Below are positions 18,488 to 26,849 of a stretch of 64,000 bases of DNA, piece by piece. The notes under the pieces were generated by a model. It was not told the DNA's origin, searched no databases, and saw nothing but the letters and a program-made list of their open reading frames with translations. The stretch is from Candidatus Hydrogenedentota bacterium (GTDB lineage Bacteria > Hydrogenedentota > Hydrogenedentia > Hydrogenedentales > CAILVY01): assembly GCA_029565395.1 (NCBI GenBank), contig JAKQOG010000132.1, positions 20,675 to 84,674 of the forward strand, given 5' to 3'. The position numbers were made by a program, and so were the translations under genes. Position 1 is the first letter of the stretch; every line of letters starts with the position of its first letter.

Positions 18488-19243
18488 ATGAAAACAACCG
18501 AAAAGGATGCTGAGAATATGGATGCTTCGAGAAGAGATTTTCTAATGACGGCGGGTGGCATCGCCTTGGCAGGCGGGATTGTGGGGTCAAGTGTGGCTGC
18601 ATATGGCGCGGATTCCGTTGCGCCGGCCCCTGCCGGAACGGAACACAAACTTCCGGAACTGCCTTATGCTTATGATGCGTTGGAACCGTTTATCGATACA
18701 CAAACGATGCAGTTGCATCATGGAAAACATCACGCTGCATATGTCGCGGGCCTAAACAAGGCGGAAGCAGAACTTGCCAAAGCCCGCGCAGCCAATGATT
18801 TTTCTCTGATTCAACATTGGTCCCGGCAGGCCTCTTTCAATGGCGGCGGCCACTATCTTCACAGCCTCTTTTGGAAAGTGATGGCGCCAGCAGGAAATGG
18901 GGGTGGGGGAGCGCCCATAGGCAAACTCGCTGATAAAATTGAGCAGGATTTTGGACGTTTCGACGCTTTCAAGGCACATTTCAGTGCTGCGGCAAAGGCG
19001 GTTGAAGGCGGTGGCTGGGGCATGCTCCATTACCGGCCCGAGGATGGAAAGCTCCTGGTGCTCCAAGCGGAAAATCAGCAGAAGTTGTCACCCTGGGGTA
19101 CGGTGCCGCTGCTCGCGATTGATGTATGGGAGCACGCCTATTACCTTAAGTATCAGAACAAGCGTGCCGACTATGTGGATGCCTGGTGGAATGTAGTGAA
19201 CTGGGAACAAGTCCTTCACAACTACGAAACCCAAGCTAAGTAG
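18488..19243 (+). CDS. Tat-exported Fe/Mn superoxide dismutase
   Basis: A 251-residue enzyme that dismutates superoxide to oxygen and peroxide. ATG 18488 has GGAAAG 7 bases upstream and is preferred over a TTG at 18473. The N-terminus carries a twin-arginine signal, S-R-R-D-F-L-M-T-A-G-G, followed by a hydrophobic stretch and A-Y-G-A. The mature domain begins L-P-E-L-P-Y-A-Y-D-A-L-E. Metal ligands are seen in the His-rich M-Q-L-H-H-G-K-H-H, in N-G-G-G-H-Y-L-H, and in the signature D-V-W-E-H-A-Y-Y. Most homologues are cytoplasmic; here the enzyme should be folded with its metal and exported. It is followed by a clear terminator, so it is probably monocistronic. Confidence 0.93.
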   Translation: MKTTEKDAENMDASRRDFLMTAGGIALAGGIVGSSVAAYGADSVAPAPAGTEHKLPELPYAYDALEPFIDTQTMQLHHGKHHAAYVAGLNKAEAELAKARAANDFSLIQHWSRQASFNGGGHYLHSLFWKVMAPAGNGGGGAPIGKLADKIEQDFGRFDAFKAHFSAAAKAVEGGGWGMLHYRPEDGKLLVLQAENQQKLSPWGTVPLLAIDVWEHAYYLKYQNKRADYVDAWWNVVNWEQVLHNYETQAK

Positions 19244-19268
19244 AAACATAATCAATCCCGATGAATAT

Positions 19269-19310
19269 GCCCCAGAACCGCCGTGAGGCGCCCTCTGGGG
19301 CGTTTGTTTG
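19269..19310 (+). terminator. Rho-independent terminator after the superoxide dismutase gene
   Basis: Perfect 8-base stem GCCCCAGA (19269-19276) with TCTGGGGC (19294-19301). The loop has its own small hairpin, and GTTTGTTTG follows. It lies 26 bases after the stop codon. Confidence 0.75.
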
Positions 19311-19408
19311 CCGTTGTATTGTGATTTCAAAGGGGTATGTTTAGAACGTAAGCAAGGAATTTCATCAGTACGGCGAAAAAGATTCGCGGAAGATATCCAA
19401 GTCCATGT

Positions 19409-20398
19409 ATGATTCCCTCCATGCGTGGAAGTATTCGTATAGGAATTTTCTTGGCTGTTACGGGATTTGCTGTAGCCGCCCATGCCGGAGTATTGGCGCA
19501 AGACAATGTGCGTGTGGAATACCAATCGGACGATCTTGGCGCGGCACAGCACGCCATGGATGTGCTTATTCAGGCTATCGATGAATTTCATAAGCGGCTT
19601 CCCGTGGGGGAAGCGCCCATACGGGTAGTTATCGCACACACGTTTGATGAATTTTCCCGATATGCGAGCCATTTCTCCCAGGTGTCGGTGATGGGCATCG
19701 CGAAGCCGCGGCAAGGGTTGATTGTGGTGAAAGCGCCCCGGTTAAAGGCCGGCGGCTATGATTATACCGGCACGTTGCGGCATGAACTGGTCCATATTCT
19801 GCTCTATCGCAACACCAATCCGGACGCACTGCCTTCCTGGTTGAACGAGGGGCTCGCGATGAGCCTGGCCAATGAGTACTATTGGGACAGCATGTTTGTT
19901 ATGGCCCGTTTGTTTATGAGCCAGCGCTTGATTGAATACCGCCATCTTGAGTTTGCGTTTCTCGCGCCGGGGGATGAAATGGAGTTTGGCGACGCATATG
20001 CCCAGGCGTTGTCCATGACCCGTTTTTTGCGCAAACGAGTGGGGGAGGATATCTTCTGGAAAATAGTGCTGGGCGCCAAGGAAATGGGATTCCCAGATGC
20101 TCTCCGGCATTACGCCGGCATTTCGCCATTAGATTTTTGGGAAGCGTACCGGCACTCGCTTTGGTATGTCGTCTTGATTGCCAGTATTGCATCGGGTTCC
20201 TTTTTTACACCCGCGGCGATATTATTAATCATTGCCTACTTGCGAAAGCGCCGCGCGGGGAAGCGGATCATCGCCAGAATGGAAATGGAAGAAGCGGAGG
20301 ACGAGGCGCTTGGGATACAATCGTTTTCCTGGGAGGAAGTGGTGGAAGATCCGGATGCCTGGAAAACAGGGCCGCTGGAGGAGGATGACAGGCCATGA
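19409..20398 (+). CDS. Membrane-anchored zinc metallopeptidase, peptidase MA-like
   Basis: A 329-residue protein with a signal peptide (G-I-F-L-A-V-T-G-F-A-V-A-A-H-A, cleavage near residue 26). The zinc motif H-E-L-V-H is at 125-129 and the third ligand Glu lies 18 residues later in W-L-N-E-G (147), the gluzincin arrangement of the peptidase MA-like family. A membrane segment near residues 255-280 is followed by a basic and then acidic cytoplasmic tail. The catalytic domain should therefore face the periplasm. Peptide substrates are unknown. The start is uncertain: neither ATG 19409 nor ATG 19421 has a strong ribosome-binding site. Its stop overlaps the next gene's start by 4 bases, indicating translational coupling. 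Confidence 0.82.
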   Translation: MIPSMRGSIRIGIFLAVTGFAVAAHAGVLAQDNVRVEYQSDDLGAAQHAMDVLIQAIDEFHKRLPVGEAPIRVVIAHTFDEFSRYASHFSQVSVMGIAKPRQGLIVVKAPRLKAGGYDYTGTLRHELVHILLYRNTNPDALPSWLNEGLAMSLANEYYWDSMFVMARLFMSQRLIEYRHLEFAFLAPGDEMEFGDAYAQALSMTRFLRKRVGEDIFWKIVLGAKEMGFPDALRHYAGISPLDFWEAYRHSLWYVVLIASIASGSFFTPAAILLIIAYLRKRRAGKRIIARMEMEEAEDEALGIQSFSWEEVVEDPDAWKTGPLEEDDRP

Positions 20399-21345
20399 CG
20401 GCGCGGGTTGCAGTGATTGGCGCGAGTGGCATAGGGCGGCATCATGCCAATTGGTGGAGGCTGGAAGGCGCGGAGGTTTGTGCCTTTGTGGGAACTTCTT
20501 CCGAATCCGTGGCGCAAACGAAGGCGGTGTTGGAGCAGATGATTGGTTTTAGAGGAGCCGGATACACCGATATAGAATTGATGTTGAGGAGGGAACAACC
20601 TGATATCGTGGATGTTTGTTCACCCGCCCCATTTCACGCAGCACACGTCCGGTTAGCTCTGGAGGCGGGCTGCCACGTGCTCTGCGAAAAACCATTCGTG
20701 TTTGATCCCGCCTTGCCCCACCATCAATTATTGGCGCAGGCGCGTGAATTGATCGCATTGGCCGAGGCATGTGGAAGACAGTTGGGGGTTTGTACGCAAT
20801 ATTCCGTGGGGGCACAGTGGTTTAAGAGTATTTACGGTGAAATGCACGAAAACGAAAAAGTGAGTTTTTATCGCGGGCATCTTGAAGCGCCCGCCAAAGG
20901 CCGGATAGGCGATCCGGTGCGCATCTGGACCGATCTGTCTCCCCATCTCTTGAGTGTGATTCTAGCGTGCTTTCCTGATGCCGAACCATGCTGGGATACT
21001 CTCCAAACCCGATTTGAGGGATATGAGGCGGAAGCCTTCCTGATAATCCAAACCGGCCTTGGAACCAACCTCCGCTGTGAGTTATACACCCGCAACCGGA
21101 ACGAGGACCCGCCCAATATCCGGCAGTTTATATTCAATGAGTGCATGTTTCAGGTGGATGCCGCCCGTGATGCGGAGGGGGCGTTTTGTGCGAGGATTAT
21201 CACCCCGGATCGCATTGTGGACCAGCCGGACATGATGCGTCTGTTGATCCGGGACAGCCTGCGGGGTTCTCCTACGGTGACCGGAAGGGCTATAATTAAA
21301 AATATGGAATGGATGTTGAATATTCTTGAGTGCGCCACGCATTAA
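20395..21345 (+). CDS. Gfo/Idh/MocA family NAD(P)-dependent oxidoreductase
   Basis: A 316-residue cytoplasmic protein. The N-terminal Rossmann fold starts V-A-V-I-G-A-S-G-I-G, and the family signature C-E-K-P-F-V-F is near residue 100. It is shorter than most members (330-400), mainly in the C-terminal substrate domain. Members oxidise or reduce sugars and inositols using NAD(P). ATGA overlap with the metallopeptidase gene and GGAGG upstream show coupled translation; glgX follows after 50 bases. The substrate is not evident. The coupling to a peptidase rather than to a sugar pathway is unusual. Confidence 0.85.
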   Translation: MTARVAVIGASGIGRHHANWWRLEGAEVCAFVGTSSESVAQTKAVLEQMIGFRGAGYTDIELMLRREQPDIVDVCSPAPFHAAHVRLALEAGCHVLCEKPFVFDPALPHHQLLAQARELIALAEACGRQLGVCTQYSVGAQWFKSIYGEMHENEKVSFYRGHLEAPAKGRIGDPVRIWTDLSPHLLSVILACFPDAEPCWDTLQTRFEGYEAEAFLIIQTGLGTNLRCELYTRNRNEDPPNIRQFIFNECMFQVDAARDAEGAFCARIITPDRIVDQPDMMRLLIRDSLRGSPTVTGRAIIKNMEWMLNILECATH

Positions 21346-21395
21346 AGAGTATATCTATGGGCAACGGATGTTGAGAGGAGGGTTATACCCGGCGT

Positions 21396-23429
21396 ATGGA
21401 TTTCTCGAATTTACAGGTGATACCGGGCAGGCCGTATCCGATGGGCACGGCGGTGTATGAAGAGGGCGTGCGCTTCACCGTGTTTTCGCGTCATGCAACA
21501 CGCGTGTGGCTGGCCCTTTTTCAACGCATTGATGACATGCAGCCGGTCTGGGAGTATGAATTTGATCCGCAAAAGCACCGTATCGGCGATGTGTGGTCGA
21601 TTTATGTCAAGGGATTACACGCGGGCATTTATTATAAATACCGTATGGACGGTCCGTCTGACCCCAAGAACGGACACCGGTTTAATCCGAATGTCTATCT
21701 ATTGGATCCCTATGGGAAGGCCATGGTCGGCGATGTTCATAAAGGAACCCTGAAGTGCGTTACTGTCCATGACGACATGGACTGGACGGATGACCAGCAT
21801 CCCAGTATCCCGTTGAAAGAAACCATTATTTATGAAACGCATGTGCGCGGATTTACCAAACATGCATCGTCTGCCGTGAAAGCCCCGGGCACCTACCAGG
21901 GATTGATCGAAAAAATTCCCCACCTGCTTGAACTGGGGGTAAATGCGGTGGAATTGTTGCCGGTCCAAGAATTTGGCGAGAACCTGCTGGGACGCTGCAG
22001 CATGGTCACCGGCGAAGAATTAACAAACTATTGGGGGTATAACAATATCGGTTTCTTTTCTCCATCAGGGCGCTATGCGTGCAGTGCGATAGCCCTTGAA
22101 CATCTGGAAGAATTCCGCAACATGGTGCACGCGCTTCATTACGCGGGTATCGAGGTAATTCTGGACGTGGTTTTTAATCATACTTCCGAGGGTGACGAGC
22201 GCGGTCCCTCGTTGTGTTTTCGGGGCATCGACAATGCCATTTATTACTTGCTGAAGGATGGGGCGTATCTGAATTATTCCGGTTGCGGCAATACGGTAAA
22301 CTGCAATCATCCGTTGGTCCATGATTTCATTTTGGATTGTCTGCGCTATTGGGTCGCGGTCATGCACATCGACGGATTCCGTTTCGATCTCGCCTCCATA
22401 CTCGGACGGGATCAATACGGCAATGTTCTGCCCGACCCGCCACTGGTGCGGCGGATTTCGGAAGATCCCGTGTTGCGCGATATCAAGTTGATCGCGGAAG
22501 CATGGGATGCCGGCGGCGCATACCAAGTGGGGTCTTTCGGCGGGGTTCGCTGGGCGGAATGGAACGGGAAGTACCGCGATGATGTGCGCCGTTATTGGCG
22601 CGGCGATTCCGGTACCCGGGGTATCTTTGCATCACGTATTACCGGCAGTTCCGATCTTTATCAAAACGCCGGACGAACACCAGAACACAGCATCAATTTC
22701 ATCACCTGCCATGACGGATTTACCCTTCGCGATTTGGTTTCCTACAATCGAAAACACAATGAGGCCAATGGTGAAAGCAACCGCGACGGCCAGGATGAAA
22801 ACGTTAGCTTTAATTGCGGCTTCGAAGGGGAAACCGCAGATCCCGAAGTGAACGCCTTAAGGTTGCGCATGCAGAAAAACTTCATGGCCACCTTGTTTTT
22901 ATCTCTGGGCGTGCCCATGATCCTGGGGGGTGATGAATTCGGGCGAATACAGAAAGGCAATAACAATGCCTATTGTCAGGACAATGACATTTCATGGTAC
23001 GACTGGACATTGCTGGACAAGAACTGTGAACTATTCCGTTTTACCAGGGAAATCATAAGTTTTCGCGGCAAGAATCCCGTATTCGGCCGATGCAGGTATT
23101 TCAAGGGTGAATCCAATGGGGTTCCGGTGGAAGCCACAGACTTGCTTTGGTTTGATCCTGCCGGAGGAAATGTAGATTGGAGCGATCACGCCACGCCTCT
23201 GGCATGCCGTATTCATCCCAAAGAAAACCGGGACGTCGGCGTCTATATGATGTTTAACAATACTGAAGAAACCATAACTTTCGTAGTGCCGCCAGGGCGA
23301 TGGTTTGAACGGATTAATACAGCGTTGCCTTCCCCCAAGGACATCGTACCTTTTCATGAAATTGCGAATTCTCCTTCCGGAACCATGGAACTGGAACCAA
23401 GGTCCATGGCGGTATTGACCACGGTGTAG
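21396..23429 (+). CDS. glgX: Glycogen debranching enzyme GlgX (GH13_11, isoamylase type)
   Basis: A 677-residue enzyme that hydrolyses alpha-1,6 branches in glycogen. An N-terminal CBM48-like domain (F-T-V-F-S-R-H-A-T-R-V-W-L) is followed by the GH13 barrel: Y-E-T-H-V-R-G-F-T near 147, D-V-V-F-N-H-T near 260, the nucleophile in G-F-R-F-D-L-A-S near 330, acid/base Glu in L-I-A-E-A-W-D near 367, and the third acid in T-C-H-D-G-F-T near 439. R-D-G-Q-D-E-N-V-S is typical of the GlgX/TreX subfamily. The length is normal. GGAGGG lies 13 bases upstream of the ATG. It makes the linear maltodextrin used in storage-sugar turnover and has no signal peptide. Confidence 0.93.
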   Translation: MDFSNLQVIPGRPYPMGTAVYEEGVRFTVFSRHATRVWLALFQRIDDMQPVWEYEFDPQKHRIGDVWSIYVKGLHAGIYYKYRMDGPSDPKNGHRFNPNVYLLDPYGKAMVGDVHKGTLKCVTVHDDMDWTDDQHPSIPLKETIIYETHVRGFTKHASSAVKAPGTYQGLIEKIPHLLELGVNAVELLPVQEFGENLLGRCSMVTGEELTNYWGYNNIGFFSPSGRYACSAIALEHLEEFRNMVHALHYAGIEVILDVVFNHTSEGDERGPSLCFRGIDNAIYYLLKDGAYLNYSGCGNTVNCNHPLVHDFILDCLRYWVAVMHIDGFRFDLASILGRDQYGNVLPDPPLVRRISEDPVLRDIKLIAEAWDAGGAYQVGSFGGVRWAEWNGKYRDDVRRYWRGDSGTRGIFASRITGSSDLYQNAGRTPEHSINFITCHDGFTLRDLVSYNRKHNEANGESNRDGQDENVSFNCGFEGETADPEVNALRLRMQKNFMATLFLSLGVPMILGGDEFGRIQKGNNNAYCQDNDISWYDWTLLDKNCELFRFTREIISFRGKNPVFGRCRYFKGESNGVPVEATDLLWFDPAGGNVDWSDHATPLACRIHPKENRDVGVYMMFNNTEETITFVVPPGRWFERINTALPSPKDIVPFHEIANSPSGTMELEPRSMAVLTTV

Positions 23430-23495
23430 CATGCAATGACAATTGTTCCACGAGAGGGATGAAGGCTCCGGGGTAACACACCACGGGTATTTGAA

Positions 23496-24311
23496 TTAGG
23501 TATATTCATGAATAAAATTCATGATCAACCCCACAATAATGGACGCCAGGCCAAACGAGAGAATGATGGCATATAAGGCTAGAAAAGCCTGTGACAGGCG
23601 CTTCAGCGTATATTCCCAAGCGTTGGAAAGGGGCATGGCGCTCATGAGCGCCATGGGGACGCAGATTGCCAGGGCGTAGAAGAACAATTCGCCGGCCCGC
23701 ATCTCCAGCCATCCCCAATCGCTCAGTTCCGGCATTGGACGCTGCAGATATTTTTCATGGACGAAATAAATAAGGCGCACGGCGTAGGTTGAAGCGATAT
23801 GCAAAATCAATACAATTACAAAGGCACTGATGCTCCGCCATAGCACTATCGCTTTGCGGATGCGTGGTTCCTCTTCAGGATCGCTGCGCAGATAAAACCA
23901 TAAATACACCGCAAGGTACGCAAAGAGGGCAAGGGGACCTGTTGCACAACCCAACGCTACGGCCAACAAGCGCACTACCCATGGGGGAACGTCGATCTGA
24001 TCCGCCACACCGCTGCACACCCCCAGCCACACCCGGTTATCCCGGGAAAGACGAAATTCCTCCGAAGTGGCGCGCGAGGCAAAAAGTGCGGACGCTTGGT
24101 AGGCGGGTTCCCCAAATCGTTCAAGTACTGCACGCACATCCGCTTCATCCGGGGAATTCTTGGACACGGCGCCCAATTCGCGATAGATGCGGTTCCTCAG
24201 CCTCGTCAGGCCGCGCTCACGAACACTCTCCGGCACGGTTGTATCAATCTGATCGAGCACCTCATTCAGATAACGTGTGATGAGCGATTCCTGTTTTTGG
24301 GTAAGCTGCAT
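23496..24311 (-). CDS. PspC domain membrane protein
   Basis: A 271-residue protein. ATG 24311 has a GAGG ribosome-binding site and lies 13 bases after the upstream stop; the longer in-frame start overlaps that gene. An N-terminal helical region (residues 1-75) precedes a PspC domain, L-S-R-D-N-R-V-W-L-G-V-C-S-G-V-A-D, near 85-140, with a membrane segment L-L-A-V-A-L-G-C-A-T-G-P-L-A-L-F. Three more hydrophobic segments follow. PspC domains occur in envelope-stress (phage-shock) regulators. No pspA or pspB lies in the window, so the role here is open. It is probably co-transcribed with the TPR/EF-Tu-domain gene upstream. Confidence 0.82.
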   Translation of the reverse strand: MQLTQKQESLITRYLNEVLDQIDTTVPESVRERGLTRLRNRIYRELGAVSKNSPDEADVRAVLERFGEPAYQASALFASRATSEEFRLSRDNRVWLGVCSGVADQIDVPPWVVRLLAVALGCATGPLALFAYLAVYLWFYLRSDPEEEPRIRKAIVLWRSISAFVIVLILHIASTYAVRLIYFVHEKYLQRPMPELSDWGWLEMRAGELFFYALAICVPMALMSAMPLSNAWEYTLKRLSQAFLALYAIILSFGLASIIVGLIMNFIHEYT

Positions 24312-24324
24312 AACCTCTAACCCG

Positions 24325-25632
24325 TTATCGCAACAAAAGAGCCAGCAGGGCGATGGCCAAGGCCACTCCCAGTACGGCAATCAGAACAGGCCACACATAG
24401 TTTTTGGCTGGCGGCGGCGCCTTGAAAAATGCGGCTATCTCCGGATACTCCGGCGCCAGTGCCGTTTCTATTGCGCGCCATTCCCCAATGCGGTCCCTGC
24501 GGCATTTGCTTTCCTTGGAAATCACGCCGCCCCGGAGGGCTTTTACGATATCCTGCGGTTGCGCCGATTCAAACACCACTTCTCCGTATTGGTCCGCGAA
24601 TTCCCAGACATGGCCCAAGCCATATTGCACACGGAAGTCATGAATCCGCTGTGCCAGTGCCGCCCGCGCTTCCATGGGAAGATTCCCTCCGTGAAGCCGT
24701 TCCAGAAAGCGCAACCCTTGGGCGGCTTCACCGGTGGCCGCAAGACTTTCCGAAAGGGTGTAAATCACCGCAGGATCCTCTGCTCCGCCCAGTTCGTATG
24801 CGGTTCGGATGGCCTCCAATGCTTTTCGGGCATCACGCAACGGGGATGCCTGATCCAGGTAAATCCGGGACAAGAGCCGGTAGGCGGTTATGCTTTGTGC
24901 ATTACTGATCACATAGGCGTCTAACAGTACCTTCGCATCCTCGTATTTTCCACGTTTCACCATCCGCTCCACCTCGGACAGTTCGGGTGCACTCTCGCGC
25001 ACGGGAGTACTGGGCGTATCGGTGGATACCACCATGGTTTTGGCATATGAGTCTTCTTGTACTTCGGCAGTGGCCAGGGATCCCGGTGCCACGTGATCGG
25101 CTTCCGCACGCAGCAGCAACACAGCGTTTTGACCGGCCCGTACCAGGTTCAAGGGCATTTCCGCGGTTCCGATGCGGAGAATGGGGGCCAGCACGGGAAT
25201 ACCTGCGGGGGACACCAATGTCAGCGCATCGCCAACGCGCAGCAAGCCGCTTTTTACGCGCCCGGTGACAGTGGTTTGATCGGTGGCCACTGGGAAAACA
25301 GACTCGATAATGAATGCGCTTGGTCCGGTCTCGTCGGGAGGTGGAGGCGCCTGCGTTGCAGTTTTCGATTCCAGTTGTTTGTTAGCGATGAGGTCCCGCA
25401 ACTCATCGAGGCGTTCCTTTTCCATTTTGTTTTCAATGCGCTGGCAGCATTCCCGCGCCTCTGTCAGACGCCCCAACTCCGCCAGGCAGCGCCCCCGGTA
25501 ATAGGTTACATGACGGCTGTTCGGACGCTCCGCATCCAATTGGTTAAATAGGTCAAAGGCATCGCTGAAGCGCCCTCCTTCGAGATGCGCCATGGCCTGT
25601 TGATAGAGTTCTTTCGCCTCTTCATTCGTCAT
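24325..25632 (-). CDS. TPR / EF-Tu domain-2-like fusion protein with C-terminal membrane anchor
   Basis: A 435-residue protein starting at ATG 25632 with GGGAG 8 bases upstream; the longer frame has no supporting signal. The domain order is unusual: an N-terminal TPR region (residues 1-80), a Pro-rich hinge, then a beta-barrel at about 105-195 that reads like translational-GTPase domain 2 (F-I-I-E-S-V-F-P-V, T-V-T-G-R-V-K-S-G-L-L-R-V-G-D). A second TPR region covers 215-330, and the end is a tail anchor (W-P-V-L-I-A-V-L-G-V-A-L-A). No GTPase domain is present, so it cannot itself be an elongation factor. PspC follows. The role is unknown. Confidence 0.7.
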   Translation of the reverse strand: MTNEEAKELYQQAMAHLEGGRFSDAFDLFNQLDAERPNSRHVTYYRGRCLAELGRLTEARECCQRIENKMEKERLDELRDLIANKQLESKTATQAPPPPDETGPSAFIIESVFPVATDQTTVTGRVKSGLLRVGDALTLVSPAGIPVLAPILRIGTAEMPLNLVRAGQNAVLLLRAEADHVAPGSLATAEVQEDSYAKTMVVSTDTPSTPVRESAPELSEVERMVKRGKYEDAKVLLDAYVISNAQSITAYRLLSRIYLDQASPLRDARKALEAIRTAYELGGAEDPAVIYTLSESLAATGEAAQGLRFLERLHGGNLPMEARAALAQRIHDFRVQYGLGHVWEFADQYGEVVFESAQPQDIVKALRGGVISKESKCRRDRIGEWRAIETALAPEYPEIAAFFKAPPPAKNYVWPVLIAVLGVALAIALLALLLR

Positions 25633-25724
25633 AGTCCGACTCCCGCTTATGTCTTCACCCTTCACCACATATCGAGCCACAGTATAACACACCTGCAAAT
25701 TTTGGGAAGACTCTTTTTATATCG

Positions 25725-26768
25725 TCACTCATATGTGCCGTATTCCCGGATAGCATCGAACATGGCCAGCACGTTTTCGACCGGGGTTTCTTCAAGGATG
25801 GTATCATGACTTGCCCCGGCCACGAATCCGCCGCCCGGTTTCATAATTTTCATGACTTCACGGGTTTCCGCGCGCACGAAATCTGGGGTTCCATTAATCA
25901 GCACCCGGTGTGAGTCGATGCAGCCGTTAAAGAGGATTTTATCCCCAAAACAGCCTTTGAGGGTCTTGAGATCCATGCCATGGCAACTGGTCTGGACAGC
26001 ATGCAGTGCATCGAGGCCTGCTTCGATCATGGCAGGGATAAGCGGGGCGAAGCCTCCGCAGCAATGGAGCATGACATTGAGTCCATAGTCGTGGCCCAGG
26101 TTGATTAACCGCCGGAGATGAGGCAGGATGAAACGCCGGAAAAGCGCCTCTCCGAGAAGCGGCCCGGTCTGGCCGCCAAAATCGTTTCCCAGGAAGAAGA
26201 TATCGATGGCATCGGCTGCAGCGTCAAAGATCCGCTGGCTGGAAGAGGCATAATGCTCCACCAAGTGGTTCATCACAGCGTCCACCCGTTCAGGCTCTTC
26301 ATACATTTGAATATAGAGGTTTTCCATGCCCAGCAGATCGATGGCATCGTGCCAGAAAGGCGACCAATCGCCTCCGAGGATAGCGTACTTCCCTTGATAT
26401 TGTCGGGCCGCCGCACGAACGCTTGAGGGATCGGTCCAGGCGGGATCAGGCCAGGGGTAGTCGTGAATTTTCTTCAGGGTGGCGTTTGCCAGCGGATGGC
26501 TCATGGGCTGCCCGTATCCCATACCCTGGCGCTGAATTCCGAAGATAGTGCGGTATGTGGCCCCTTCCTGCAAGGGGAAATCGGGTCCTGTGTAACGTGC
26601 ATGAATTCTGCGGAAGTCATCGCCAAAACGCAAGCGCAGAGTTTCATCTTCGAGACCCAGAGTGCGTTTCGCCTTGATCCAGAATTCCGCAGAAGCGCCG
26701 CACCACGCCGGAACACGATCCGGTTCTTCATGGGCAAATGCCGTTAGTACACGTTCTCTCGAAGTCAC
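25725..26768 (-). CDS. Uroporphyrinogen-decarboxylase-like (MtaA/CmuA-type) protein
   Basis: A 347-residue URO-D superfamily barrel starting M-T-S-R-E-R-V-L-T-A-F, the usual start of this group. A zinc-site pattern is visible: H-C-C-G-G-F near residue 245 and N-G-C-I-D-S-H about 40 residues later, matching the H-x-C...C site of cobalamin-dependent methyltransferases rather than haem-pathway HemE. It is therefore probably a methyltransferase-like enzyme, but no corrinoid protein is encoded nearby and the methyl donor is unknown. The DUF362 ferredoxin gene lies 81 bases upstream on the same strand. Confidence 0.83.
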   Translation of the reverse strand: MTSRERVLTAFAHEEPDRVPAWCGASAEFWIKAKRTLGLEDETLRLRFGDDFRRIHARYTGPDFPLQEGATYRTIFGIQRQGMGYGQPMSHPLANATLKKIHDYPWPDPAWTDPSSVRAAARQYQGKYAILGGDWSPFWHDAIDLLGMENLYIQMYEEPERVDAVMNHLVEHYASSSQRIFDAAADAIDIFFLGNDFGGQTGPLLGEALFRRFILPHLRRLINLGHDYGLNVMLHCCGGFAPLIPAMIEAGLDALHAVQTSCHGMDLKTLKGCFGDKILFNGCIDSHRVLINGTPDFVRAETREVMKIMKPGGGFVAGASHDTILEETPVENVLAMFDAIREYGTYE

Positions 26769-26849
26769 ACTAATTTATGTCCCTTGCATTATATTCTCAA
26801 TCTCTCGGAGATGGATTCCAGGGTTTATCTCTAAATATCCACGATTCTC

